Shown here piece by piece: positions 15,606-24,747 of a stretch of 37,113 nucleotides of DNA; the first letter of the stretch is position 1; every line of letters starts with the position of its first letter. Source of the stretch: Herbivorax alkaliphila (GTDB lineage Bacteria; Bacillota; Clostridia; Acetivibrionales; Acetivibrionaceae). The stretch is taken from contig NZ_JAVDDS010000037.1 of the NCBI RefSeq assembly GCF_030848475.1, positions 1-37,113 of the forward strand. Direction: 5' to 3'. The notes below the pieces were generated by a model. The model was not told where the DNA came from. It did no database searches and saw nothing but the letters and a program-made list of their open reading frames with translations. Both the position numbers and the translations under genes were made by a program.

Positions 15606-16883
15606 TTATTTAATGAGAGACATACCACCCATATAACTCTGTAGAGCTGATGGAATATTAATAGAACCATCTTTATTTAAGTTGTTTTCTAAAAAGCAAA
15701 TCAACATTCTTGGAGGAGCAACAACGGTATTATTCAAAGTGTGAGCAAAATATTTATTATTTTCCCCTTCAACTCTGATTTTTAAGCGTCGAGCCTGTGC
15801 ATCTCCTAAATTTGAGCAACTTCCTACTTCAAAGTACTTTTTCTGTCTAGGAGACCATGCTTCTACATCAACTGACTTTACTTTTAAATCTGCTAAATCG
15901 CCTGAGCAGCACTCTAATGTCCTAACTGGTATATCTAATGAACGGAAAAAATCCACTGTATTTTCCCATAACTTATCATACCAAATCATACTATCTTCTG
16001 GTTTACAAACAACAATCATTTCTTGTTTCTCAAATTGGTGAATCCTATATACTCCTCTTTCCTCCATACCATGTGCACCTTTTTCTTTTCTAAAACAAGG
16101 TGAATAACTGGTAAGAGTTTGTGGTAAGGAATTCTCAGGTAAAATTGTATCTATATATTTTCCAATCATAGAGTGTTCACTTGTTCCAATTAAATAAAGA
16201 TCCTCACCTTCAATTTTATACATCATTGCATCCATTTCTGAAAAACTCATAACTCCAGTAACTACTTCACTTCGAATCATAAATGGGGGAATACAATATG
16301 TAAATCCACGATTTATCATAAAATCCCTTGCATACGAAATTACTGCCGAATGAAGCCTTGCAATGTTACCCATTAAGTAATAAAATCCATGTCCAGATAC
16401 TTTACGGGCACTTTCTAAATCAATTCCATTTAAATTTTCCATAATTTTAGTATGATAGGGAATCTCAAAGTCTGGTACTATTGGCTCACCAAATCGTTCT
16501 ACCTCAACATTTTCACTATCATCTTTTCCAATAGGCACACTAGCATCAATTATATTTGGGATATTCATCATAATATCCTTAATTTTAGTACCTAATTCAT
16601 TTTCTATAACTTCTAATTTAGCAAGTTCTTCTGAATCTAGAGTAACTTGTTTCTTAACTTCTTCTGCTTCAGTCTTTTTCCCTTTTGACATTAATGCTCC
16701 AATTTTTTTAGAAATCTTATTTTTTTGAGCTCTTAATGTTTCTGCCTTTTGCTTTGCATCTCTATGCTGGATATCTAGTTCGAGTAATTCATCTACCAAA
16801 TTAAGCTTATTATCCTGAAATTTTTTTTTCATATTTTCTTTAACAGCTTCAGGATTACTCCTGACAAATTTTAAATCTAACAT
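15606..16883 (-). CDS. serS: Serine--tRNA ligase
   Basis: This cytoplasmic class II aminoacyl-tRNA synthetase charges tRNA-Ser. It has an N-terminal coiled-coil tRNA-binding arm (about residues 25-110), motif 2 (CFRKEKGAHGMEERGVYRIHQFEKQE) and motif 3 near the C-terminus (NNTVVAPPRMLICFLEN). The EVGSCSNLGDAQARRL segment is also typical. At 425 aa the length is normal. GGAGG lies 7 bases before the ATG. Unlike many Firmicutes serS genes, there is no T-box leader upstream. Motif 2 reads GAHGMEERGVYR where the common bacterial form, as I recall it, is closer to GSxGRDTRGLIR, so it may belong to a less common SerRS branch or be a second copy. It ends at a strong terminator. Confidence 0.95.
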   Translation of the reverse strand: MLDLKFVRSNPEAVKENMKKKFQDNKLNLVDELLELDIQHRDAKQKAETLRAQKNKISKKIGALMSKGKKTEAEEVKKQVTLDSEELAKLEVIENELGTKIKDIMMNIPNIIDASVPIGKDDSENVEVERFGEPIVPDFEIPYHTKIMENLNGIDLESARKVSGHGFYYLMGNIARLHSAVISYARDFMINRGFTYCIPPFMIRSEVVTGVMSFSEMDAMMYKIEGEDLYLIGTSEHSMIGKYIDTILPENSLPQTLTSYSPCFRKEKGAHGMEERGVYRIHQFEKQEMIVVCKPEDSMIWYDKLWENTVDFFRSLDIPVRTLECCSGDLADLKVKSVDVEAWSPRQKKYFEVGSCSNLGDAQARRLKIRVEGENNKYFAHTLNNTVVAPPRMLICFLENNLNKDGSINIPSALQSYMGGMSLIK

Positions 16884-17161
16884 ATACTTTCCTCCTAATC
16901 AGTTTTTATAATCTGCTGATATATATTCTATAATATTCATATTGACTTTTGGGGTTGATTTTTAGCAAGACAATATGCATTGTAATCTATAATTCTTAAG
17001 CATTAAAGAATAACTGCTTACTCGACAATTATATTTAATTTCTAAATAAATTTCAAGTAAATTTATTCTATATAATATTTTTGATAAAAAATATTATTTT
17101 AATACAAAAATTTGTGGTTGTTTAATTTCTATGTTTCAGCTTTGCAAGCCTTACCCCATCA
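16884..17161. other. Divergent intergenic region, serS / helicase
   Basis: This is AT-rich sequence without a gene. I see no T-box (no tRNA-binding bulge consensus, no terminator) and no clear serS promoter. Confidence 0.5.
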
Positions 17162-17190
17162 TTGACAGTCAAGCTTAAAAACTGTAAAAT
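17162..17190 (+). promoter_or_regulatory. Consensus promoter of the exonuclease-RecQ-UvrD gene
   Basis: TTGACA (17162-17167) and TAAAAT (17185-17190) are 17 bases apart, with the start codon 39 bases downstream of the -10 box. Confidence 0.7.
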
Positions 17191-17228
17191 ATAACTGTAA
17201 CAAATATGATAATGTCGAATGGAAGAAT

Positions 17229-20200
17229 ATGAATTCAATTGTTTTTATTGATACGGAAATTCATTCAAAAAGTAAAAAAATTATCGATATTGGAAGTGTT
17301 AGGGAAGATGATAGTCCATTTCACTCTAACTCTGTTATTGATTTTATAAGGTTTATAAAGGGTTCAAAATTTATCTGTGGTCACAATATTTTTAATCACG
17401 ATTTAAAATATATTAAAAGTGCAATTAAAGATGCACAAATCAAAGACTTAAATATTATTGACACTTTGTTTCTCTCACCTCTAATGTTTCCAGCTAAGCC
17501 TTATCATGCCCTGTTAAAAGACGATAAGCTTCAGACAGAGGAAATGAATAATCCTTTAAATGATTCAATAAAAGCTAAAAATCTTTTCTATGATGAAGTT
17601 GAAGCTTTTAAGAATATAGATGAAGAGTTAAAAAGCATCTTTTATATTTTATTAAAAGATAAAGATAAGTTTAGTGCTTTTTTTGACTATGTTGGTTACA
17701 AAAGTGTTGAAACAAATGTAGAAAAATTAATTGATAATAGATTTCACTCACTAATGTGCAAAAATGCAAATATTTCAAAGATAATTTCTGAATGTTCCAT
17801 TGAACTTGCATATTGTTTAGCTTTAATAAATGCAAGAAGCAGATATTCCATTACACCCCCATGGGTGTTGAAAAATTTCCCGGAAACTAAAAGAATTATG
17901 TTTTTATTAAGGAATAAGCCATGTTTAAAAGGGTGTCCTTATTGTGACGAAGCTCTTGATATTCATAAAGGATTAAAAAGATTTTTTGGGTTTAATTCTT
18001 TTAGAAAATATGGTGGTCAACCTTTACAGGAGAAAGCGGCAAAGGCAGCAGTAGAAAATAAATCACTACTTGCTATATTTCCTACTGGTGGAGGAAAGTC
18101 AATTACTTTTCAATTGCCTGCATTAATGAGTGGTGTAAATTCAAAGGGGTTAACGGTTGTTATATCTCCTTTGCAGTCATTAATGAAAGACCAAGTTGAT
18201 AATTTAGAAAAGGTGGGAATAACAGAGGCGGTAACTATAAATGGTTTACTTGACCCTATTGAGAGGGCAAAATCTTTTGAAAGAGTTGAAAATGGATCTG
18301 CTTCTATACTTTATATTTCACCAGAGTCTTTGCGGTCAAAGACAATAGAGAGACTTCTTTTAGGAAGAAATGTTGTCAGGTTTGTTATTGATGAGGCACA
18401 TTGTTTCTCTGCTTGGGGGCAGGATTTTAGAGTTGATTACCTGTACATTGGAGACTTCATAAAAGCAATGCAGAAAAAGAAAAATTTAGAGGAGACAATT
18501 CCTGTTTCCTGTTTTACGGCAACTGCAAAGCAAAAGGTAATTGAAGATATAAGAAATTATTTTAAGGATAAACTTTCTCTTGACCTAGAGGTATTCAGAT
18601 CCAAGGCATCAAGGACTAATCTTAACTACAAAGTATTTATGAAAGAGGGTAAGGAAGATAAATACAATTGTGTAAGAGAGTTAATCGAAGAAAAAGAATG
18701 TCCCACAATTGTGTATGTTTCACGTACAAGGCTTGCATATTCATTAGCAGAGCGTTTAACAAAAGATGGTTATCGGGCAAAACCATATCACGGCAAGATG
18801 GATAAACAGGAGAAAACTGAAAACCAAGATGCTTTTATAAAGGGACAGGTTCAAATTATAGTTGCCACATCTGCCTTTGGAATGGGAGTTGACAAAAAAG
18901 ATGTAGGTATGGTTATTCACTATGAAATTTCTGATTCTTTGGAAAACTACGTCCAAGAAGCTGGAAGGGCAGGGAGAGATGAAAACATATCTGCTGATTG
19001 TTTTGTTCTTTTTGATGATGAAGATTTAAGCAAACATTTTATTTTGTTAAATCAAACAAAACTCAGCATAAAAGAAATCCAACAAGTATGGAAAGCAATT
19101 AAAGGTATTACCAGATTTCGTTCAACAGTTTCACAATCTGCTTTAGAAATTGCAAGAAAGGCTGGATGGGATGATAGTATTGTAGAGATTGAAACAAGGG
19201 TGAAAACTGCTATTGCAGCTTTAGAAGATGCAGGTTATATAAAGAGAGGGCAGAATATGCCAAAAGTATATGCAAATAGTATTCTTACAAAAAACGCATA
19301 TCAGGCAATTTGCAAAATTAATGGTTCTGATAAGTTTAATGAAAAAGAAAGGGAAAATGCAGTTCGAATTATTAAAAAGCTTTTTTCAACTAAAAGCAGT
19401 AAGCAAATAGATGATGAAGAGGCAGAAGCAAGAGTTGACTATATATCAGATCATTTGGCAATTGAAAAGAGTGAAGTAATAAAAATTGTCAATTTGCTTA
19501 GAGAAGAAAATATTTTAGCTGATATGAAAGATTTAAAGGTTTTTATAAAAAAAGGTGAAGCTAAGAATCGTTTAATGGGTATATTAAAAACTTTTTGGTC
19601 TATTGAAAAATTTTTATTGTCAATTTTAGAATATGGTGAAAAAGTGTATCATATTAAAGAATTAAATGAACAGGCAGAAGAAGAGGGAATTGAAAATATA
19701 AGCTCAAACATGATAAAAACTATTATAAATTTTTGGACAATTAAAGGCTGGGTAAAAAAGCAGACAGTCAGTCATTCTAAAGAGCACGTGGCAATTCTTT
19801 GTCTTTGCGAAAGAGAAATTCTAAAAGAAAGACTTACAAAAAGATATGAAGTGGCTCAATTTATTTTAGAATATCTCTATGATAAAAAAGACAAAAAAGA
19901 CGAAAAAAACCAAGAGGTAATTGACTTTTCAATTTGTGAATTAAAAAAGGCATTTGAAAAAAGAATAACACTATTTAATACAAAAGTAACTAATGACGAT
20001 ATTGAAGATACTCTTTTTTATATGTCGAAAGTTGGGGTTTTATCAATTGAAGGAGGATTTTTAGTTTTATACAATCCTATGCAAATTGAGCGTATAGAGA
20101 AAGATAATAAAAAAAGATACAGGTTAGAACACTATGAAAAACTAAAAGAATACTATGAAAATAAAGGTCAGCAAATTCACATTGTTGGCGAATATGCAAA

Positions 20201-22016
20201 GAAAATGATAAGTGACTATAAAGAGGCACTTCAGTTTGTGGATGACTATTTTCAACTTAATTATAATTCTTTTTTAAATAAATATTTTAAGGGAAACAGA
20301 AAAAATGAAATAAAAAGGAATATTACCCCTGCGAAATTTAGACAGATTTTTGGTGAGCTTTCACCAACTCAGTTGAAGATTATCAATGATAATGAATCAG
20401 ATTGTATTGTTGTGGCAGCAGGGCCGGGAAGTGGAAAAACTCGAATTTTAGTTCACAAGTTGGCATCGCTAATGCTAATTGAAGATGTCAAACATGAACA
20501 GTTATTAATGGTGACTTTTTCAAGATCTGCAGCTACTGAATTTAAGAAACGCTTAATAAAACTTATTGGTAATGCTGCAAATTTTATAGATATAAAAACA
20601 TTTCACTCCTATTGCTTTGATTTATTAGGAAGAGTCGGAAGTTTAGAAAAATCAGGTGAAGTAATCAGGGAAGCTGTGAAGAAAATTAAAAAACGAGAAG
20701 CAGAATCAGGTAAAATAACAAAGACTGTTTTAGTAATTGATGAAGCTCAGGATATGGATGCTGATGAGTTTGCTCTGATAGATGCCTTGATGGAATACAA
20801 TGAGGATATGCGTATAATTGCAGTTGGTGATGACGATCAAAATATTTATGAATTTAGAGGTTCCAGCTCAAAGCATTTAGAATATTTAATTAGAGAAAAA
20901 AGAGCCAAAGTCTATGAGCTTTTAGAAAATTATAGAAGCAAGAACAACTTAGTGGATTTTACAAATCAGTTTGCAAAAAAGATACCCAATCGATTAAAGA
21001 ATACTCCTATTGTGCCTGTGCAAAGTGACAATGGGAAAATAGAAATAGTAAGGCATAGAGGATCTAGACTTATTGTACCTCTAGTAAACAATATAGTGTC
21101 TGAGGGTCTTTCCGGAACTACTTGCATACTTACTAGGACTAATGAAGAAGCGTTGCAAATTACAGCCCTTCTTATAAAGAATGGAATGCAGGCAAAGTTA
21201 ATTCAGTCAAATGAAGGATTTAATATTTATAATCTTTTAGAAGTACAATTTTTTTTAAATCAGCTTGAAATAGAAGAGGGGAAAATGATAAGTGGTGAAA
21301 CTTGGATAGAAGCAAAAAGAAAGTTAATAGAAACCTATAACAAAAGTCTAAACTTAGAGCTTTGTATTAACATTATAAAAGATTTTGAAGCTGTAAATCC
21401 AGAAAATAAATATAAGTCGGATTTAAAAATTTTTATCCGGGAATCAAAGCTTGAAGATTTTTATGGTGGAAAAGTTGAAACAATTTTTGTATCAACTTTT
21501 CATAAAGCAAAGGGCAGAGAATTTGACAATGTGTTTTTAATGCTTAATCAATTTAACATTAGAACAGATGAAAATATTCGATTGCTATACGTTGCAATGA
21601 CTAGGGCAAAACAAAACTTGACAATTCACTATAATGAAGACTATCTTGATTTTATCAAGACAGATGAACTAAAGAGATTTTATGATAGTAAGGTTTATTC
21701 TTTACCTGATAAATTGGCAATGCAATTGGGTTTTAAAGATGTGTGGTTGGATTTTTTTGCGGATTGTCAAAATTTGATTTTTCATTTAAAGGCTGGAGAT
21801 GAATTAATAATTAATGATGATTATTGTTGTAATCTAAAAGGACAAAAGCTTTTAAAGTTTTCAAAATATTTTATGTCTAGGGTGCAATCTATAAAAGAAA
21901 AAGGCTACATTCCTAAAATGGCAAAAATAAAATTCATTGTATACTGGAAAAGGGAAAACACAGACTATCAAATCAGAATTATTTTACCAGAAGTTTATTT
22001 TGAGGGTCAGGCTTGA
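17229..22016 (+). CDS. DEDD exonuclease-RecQ helicase-UvrD helicase fusion
   Basis: This 1595-aa DNA-processing protein has three engines. Residues 1-120 resemble a DEDD 3'-5' exonuclease (Asp8-Thr-Glu10; GHNIFNHD; PLNDSIKA). Residues 230-250 hold CLKGCPYC, a possible metal site. Residues 265-740 form a RecQ helicase (Walker A GGGKS 287-291, DEAH 388-391, QEAGRAGRD, then a winged-helix region). Residues 1040-1520 form a UvrD/PcrA-type superfamily 1 helicase (GPGSGKT 1065-1071, IDEAQDMD, GDDDQNIYEFRG, VAMTRAK). Such large fusions occur in scattered bacteria; repair, replication restart or anti-phage roles are possible. The ATG has a weak RBS (GGAAG, 3 bases away). Its last codons and stop lie inside the palindromic repeat at 22004-22042. 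Confidence 0.9.
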   Translation: MNSIVFIDTEIHSKSKKIIDIGSVREDDSPFHSNSVIDFIRFIKGSKFICGHNIFNHDLKYIKSAIKDAQIKDLNIIDTLFLSPLMFPAKPYHALLKDDKLQTEEMNNPLNDSIKAKNLFYDEVEAFKNIDEELKSIFYILLKDKDKFSAFFDYVGYKSVETNVEKLIDNRFHSLMCKNANISKIISECSIELAYCLALINARSRYSITPPWVLKNFPETKRIMFLLRNKPCLKGCPYCDEALDIHKGLKRFFGFNSFRKYGGQPLQEKAAKAAVENKSLLAIFPTGGGKSITFQLPALMSGVNSKGLTVVISPLQSLMKDQVDNLEKVGITEAVTINGLLDPIERAKSFERVENGSASILYISPESLRSKTIERLLLGRNVVRFVIDEAHCFSAWGQDFRVDYLYIGDFIKAMQKKKNLEETIPVSCFTATAKQKVIEDIRNYFKDKLSLDLEVFRSKASRTNLNYKVFMKEGKEDKYNCVRELIEEKECPTIVYVSRTRLAYSLAERLTKDGYRAKPYHGKMDKQEKTENQDAFIKGQVQIIVATSAFGMGVDKKDVGMVIHYEISDSLENYVQEAGRAGRDENISADCFVLFDDEDLSKHFILLNQTKLSIKEIQQVWKAIKGITRFRSTVSQSALEIARKAGWDDSIVEIETRVKTAIAALEDAGYIKRGQNMPKVYANSILTKNAYQAICKINGSDKFNEKERENAVRIIKKLFSTKSSKQIDDEEAEARVDYISDHLAIEKSEVIKIVNLLREENILADMKDLKVFIKKGEAKNRLMGILKTFWSIEKFLLSILEYGEKVYHIKELNEQAEEEGIENISSNMIKTIINFWTIKGWVKKQTVSHSKEHVAILCLCEREILKERLTKRYEVAQFILEYLYDKKDKKDEKNQEVIDFSICELKKAFEKRITLFNTKVTNDDIEDTLFYMSKVGVLSIEGGFLVLYNPMQIERIEKDNKKRYRLEHYEKLKEYYENKGQQIHIVGEYAKKMISDYKEALQFVDDYFQLNYNSFLNKYFKGNRKNEIKRNITPAKFRQIFGELSPTQLKIINDNESDCIVVAAGPGSGKTRILVHKLASLMLIEDVKHEQLLMVTFSRSAATEFKKRLIKLIGNAANFIDIKTFHSYCFDLLGRVGSLEKSGEVIREAVKKIKKREAESGKITKTVLVIDEAQDMDADEFALIDALMEYNEDMRIIAVGDDDQNIYEFRGSSSKHLEYLIREKRAKVYELLENYRSKNNLVDFTNQFAKKIPNRLKNTPIVPVQSDNGKIEIVRHRGSRLIVPLVNNIVSEGLSGTTCILTRTNEEALQITALLIKNGMQAKLIQSNEGFNIYNLLEVQFFLNQLEIEEGKMISGETWIEAKRKLIETYNKSLNLELCINIIKDFEAVNPENKYKSDLKIFIRESKLEDFYGGKVETIFVSTFHKAKGREFDNVFLMLNQFNIRTDENIRLLYVAMTRAKQNLTIHYNEDYLDFIKTDELKRFYDSKVYSLPDKLAMQLGFKDVWLDFFADCQNLIFHLKAGDELIINDDYCCNLKGQKLLKFSKYFMSRVQSIKEKGYIPKMAKIKFIVYWKRENTDYQIRIILPEVYFEGQA

Positions 22017-22042
22017 ATAAGTAAATTATTCAAGCCTGACCC
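22004..22042. repeat. 17-bp palindromic repeat supplying the helicase stop codon
   Basis: GGGTCAGGCTTGAATAA and TTATTCAAGCCTGACCC are perfect 17-bp arms with loop GTAAA. The TGA stop at 22014-22016 is inside the left arm. From memory, GGTCAGGCTTGA palindromes are dispersed in many Firmicutes genomes and resemble REP-type elements mobilised by Y1 transposases. It may also end transcription. Confidence 0.7.
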
Positions 22043-22044
22043 CA

Positions 22045-22073
22045 TTGACAAAAAGAAAAATATAGCATAAAAT
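22045..22073 (+). promoter_or_regulatory. Consensus promoter before the CIRCE operator
   Basis: TTGACA (22045-22050) and TAAAAT (22068-22073) are 17 bases apart. The predicted start of transcription falls inside the CIRCE element. Confidence 0.8.
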
Positions 22074-22077
22074 AGTG

Positions 22078-22104
22078 TTAGCACTCAAATGTAACGAGTG
22101 CTAA
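22078..22104. promoter_or_regulatory. CIRCE operator (HrcA binding site)
   Basis: TTAGCACTC-N9-GAGTGCTAA matches the CIRCE consensus at every position. HrcA binds this inverted repeat and represses heat-shock genes until proteins misfold. Here the next gene is a sugar nucleotidyltransferase 287 bases downstream, not groES, hrcA or dnaK. Confidence 0.95.
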
Positions 22105-22391
22105 TATAAGTATCTTTTTTTAAGCTGCACTATGTGTGTCCGCTGTACCTTATTTTAGAAGTATTCTTTTTGAAAAGTATTATTTTATATAAATATAAAT
22201 AATTATAATAAAGGTATTTGCTTTATTTTGTGTGCGTGCATTTAGTAAACTTTTTTCTGTCTTGTATAGCTTTAACTGTATTAAAGCTATAATGGGGTGT
22301 TTTCAGTTGGGTGTAAATGGGTAAATAAATAAAAAAACACTATAAAGTTTATATATGTACTAAAAATAAAAGTACTTTAGGAGGGATGGAA
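22105..22391 (+). other. Leader between CIRCE and the glycan operon
   Basis: No gene is visible. TATAGCTTTAA (22265-22275) and TTAAAGCTATA (22281-22291) make a perfect 11-bp hairpin without a good T-run. TATAAT at 22288-22293 could be a second, weaker promoter. I see no remnant of a chaperonin gene. Confidence 0.45.
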
Positions 22392-23435
22392 ATGAAAGCA
22401 TTATTTTTAGCAGGTGGAAAGGGCACAAGATTAAGACCAATTACAAATGAATTACCAAAGCCTATGGTTCCTGTTATGGGAAAACCACTTCTTGAAAGAA
22501 ATATTGAGAGATTGAAAGAGCATGGTGTAGATGAAATAGTACTTAGTACATGCTATAAACCCTACAAAATTGAAAAATATTTTGGAAGTGGAGAAAAAAC
22601 AGGCGTAAAGGTAAACTATATCTCAGAAGATATCCCGTTAGGTACAGCAGGAGCAATAAAAAATGCTCAAGAGTTTTTTAAAGATACATTTATTGTTTTT
22701 AATGCAGATATATTAAGCGACATAGATATTTCTGACATGATAAAATACCACAAAAAGAAAAAAGCTTTTGCTACCATTGCTACAACAGAGGTTGAAGATC
22801 CTTCAGCTTATGGGGTTATTGAATATGATAAAAAAGGGTTTGTCACTGCATTTAAAGAAAAGCCTAAACATCATGAGACAACGTCAAATCTTATAAATGC
22901 AGGTATTTATATATTTGAGCCAGGATTGTTTGATGAAATACCTTTAGATAAATCGGTTTCAATTGAAAGAGAAACATATCCACGGTTGCTTAATAAAGGA
23001 AAGAAAATAGCAGTTTATAACAAATGCTCATATTGGCTGGATTTAGGAACGCCTGATAAGTATATTAAGGCTCATAAGGATATACTAAATGGGGATTTAA
23101 AAATGCTAGCTCACAATTTTAAAAATAATCCTAAATACATAAGCAGTACGGCTAAAATACATCCAAATGCCAAGATTATTGATCCTGTTTATATTGAAGA
23201 CAATGTTGAGATAGGTGCCTTTGCTGTAGTTGGACCTAATACATTTTTAGGTGAAAATTCACATGTGGGCGTAGGATCAAAAGTCATTGGAAGTGTAGTA
23301 TGGGATCATGCAAGTGTAGGTAATGGAGCGTTAATTGCTAATTCAGTTATAATGTCAAATTGTAAGGTTGATATGAATACCGAAGAATACAATATAATAT
23401 TAACTCAGAATGTTTGTCATTCAATTGCAGTATAG
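22392..23435 (+). CDS. Sugar-phosphate nucleotidyltransferase (GDP-mannose pyrophosphorylase-like)
   Basis: This cytoplasmic enzyme makes an NDP-sugar from a sugar-1-phosphate and an NTP. The signature is FLAGGKGTRLRPITNELPKPMVPV at the N-terminus, with NADIL for the metal and EKPKHHET later. The C-terminal third (about residues 245-347) is a left-handed beta-helix of hexapeptide repeats (AKIHPNAKIIDPVYIEDNVEIG). The closest match I recall is mannose-1-phosphate guanylyltransferase, but the nucleotide and sugar are not certain. ATG at 22392 is preferred over 22386 because AGGAGGG ends 6 bases before it. It is the first gene of a three-gene set with a GT4 glycosyltransferase and a glycosidase-like protein, downstream of a CIRCE-controlled promoter. 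Confidence 0.88.
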   Translation: MKALFLAGGKGTRLRPITNELPKPMVPVMGKPLLERNIERLKEHGVDEIVLSTCYKPYKIEKYFGSGEKTGVKVNYISEDIPLGTAGAIKNAQEFFKDTFIVFNADILSDIDISDMIKYHKKKKAFATIATTEVEDPSAYGVIEYDKKGFVTAFKEKPKHHETTSNLINAGIYIFEPGLFDEIPLDKSVSIERETYPRLLNKGKKIAVYNKCSYWLDLGTPDKYIKAHKDILNGDLKMLAHNFKNNPKYISSTAKIHPNAKIIDPVYIEDNVEIGAFAVVGPNTFLGENSHVGVGSKVIGSVVWDHASVGNGALIANSVIMSNCKVDMNTEEYNIILTQNVCHSIAV

Positions 23436-23466
23436 TAAATGTTTTAATATAGATACATCATAGGAT

Positions 23467-23497
23467 TTTGAGGTAGGGAAACTGACCCTATCTCGAA
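23467..23497 (+). promoter_or_regulatory. Intercistronic hairpin in the glycan operon
   Basis: TTTGAGGTAGGG and CCCTATCTCGAA pair over 12 bp (two G-U pairs) around AAACTGA, in the gap between the first two genes. T-rich sequence follows, so it could be a partial terminator or a processing site. Confidence 0.45.
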
Positions 23498-23568
23498 TTT
23501 CAAAATTATTTTTAAGCATATATAAATTTGGAAGAGTATAAAAATGCATTTGAAGGGGAGGTTTTAAT

Positions 23569-24747
23569 ATGACGTCAAATAGAATAAGGAACGTGGCATT
23601 TTTAAGTACATACCCGTCAAGGGAGTGTGGGCTGGCAACATTTACACAAGATCTGGTGAGGGCTTTAGATGATGTGGAATTAATAAATAATCCTAAGGTT
23701 GTTGCGGTAAGCGACAATAATAAATACAATTATAGCGATAGAGTAATAATGGAACTTTCCCAGCATGATAGGGAAAGTTATATTAAGACAGCAAAGGAAA
23801 TAAACAATTCTGATATAGAATTGCTTGTAATAGAGCATGAGTATGGAATATTTGGAGGGGAAGCAGGAGAATATATTCTAGATTTGGCAAGAAATTTAGA
23901 AATACCTTTTGTGACAACTCTTCACACAGTACTTCCTAATCCTTCAGAAAAACAGAGGGAAGTGCTTAGAGAACTAGGAGATAGGAGTTCAAAAGTTGTT
24001 ACCATGGCTAAAAATACAAAACCTGTTTTAGAAAGTGTTTATGATATGGACTTATCTAAAATAGAGGTTATGCATCATGGAGTTCCATATAGAATTCTTG
24101 AATCACGTGATAAACTCAAAGATAAAAATGGATTTTCAGGAAAAAGTGTGGTAAGTACCTTTGGACTTTTAAGCTCTGGTAAGGGACTAGAATATGGAAT
24201 AGAGGCAATTTCTAAGGTAGCAAAAGATTACAAGGATGTAGTATATCTTATTTTAGGTCAGACCCATCCTTCTATCAAGAAGGAATCAGGTGAAGTTTAC
24301 AGGGAGAAACTTATTGAGAAGGTTAATAACTTAGGTATTAAAGAGCATGTTATATTTGTTGACAAATATCTTTCAAAGGATGAAATTATTCAGTATCTCG
24401 GAATGACAGATATCTATATGACACCATATTTAGGTAAGGATCAAGCAGTAAGTGGTACACTTGCTTATGCTGTGGGATATGGTCGAGTAATAGTATCAAC
24501 TCCATATAGTTATGCAAGGGAAATGCTTTCAGAGGGACGAGGACTTTTAGCAGATTTTAAAGATTCTGACTCGTTGGCTGAAAATTTAAGATATATTCTT
24601 GAAAACCCTGAAGCAAAAAAGGAAATGGAGAGAAAAACATTGATTGTGGGCAAAACAATGATGTGGGAAAGTATTGCAAACAGATATACAAAAATGTTTA
24701 TTGATACAGTTGAAGAAACAAAGCTAAAGGATAGCAGAGTGGTATAA
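23569..24747 (+). CDS. Glycosyltransferase family 4 protein
   Basis: This 392-aa GT-B enzyme probably transfers a sugar from an NDP-sugar to a glycan or small acceptor. Its N-terminal domain starts with FLSTYPSRECGLATFTQDLV, the acceptor-side Gly-rich loop. The C-terminal donor domain contains GLLSSGKGLEYGIEAI and the region TPYLGKDQAVSGTLAYAVGYGRVIVSTPYSYAREML, typical of GT4 retaining enzymes. GGGGAGG lies 7 bases before the ATG. No signal peptide or membrane segment is seen, so it acts in the cytoplasm. The donor is probably the product of the preceding nucleotidyltransferase. The stop codon overlaps the start of the next gene (TAATG), showing tight coupling. Confidence 0.9.
   Translation: MTSNRIRNVAFLSTYPSRECGLATFTQDLVRALDDVELINNPKVVAVSDNNKYNYSDRVIMELSQHDRESYIKTAKEINNSDIELLVIEHEYGIFGGEAGEYILDLARNLEIPFVTTLHTVLPNPSEKQREVLRELGDRSSKVVTMAKNTKPVLESVYDMDLSKIEVMHHGVPYRILESRDKLKDKNGFSGKSVVSTFGLLSSGKGLEYGIEAISKVAKDYKDVVYLILGQTHPSIKKESGEVYREKLIEKVNNLGIKEHVIFVDKYLSKDEIIQYLGMTDIYMTPYLGKDQAVSGTLAYAVGYGRVIVSTPYSYAREMLSEGRGLLADFKDSDSLAENLRYILENPEAKKEMERKTLIVGKTMMWESIANRYTKMFIDTVEETKLKDSRVV

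Noticed and set aside
16884-17228. T-box riboswitch upstream of serS
   Set aside because: I searched for the T-box consensus and terminator/antiterminator on the minus strand and saw neither.
22105-22391. Remnant of groES/groEL behind the CIRCE operator
   Set aside because: No reading frame resembling a chaperonin is present. The stretch is AT-rich with only a hairpin.
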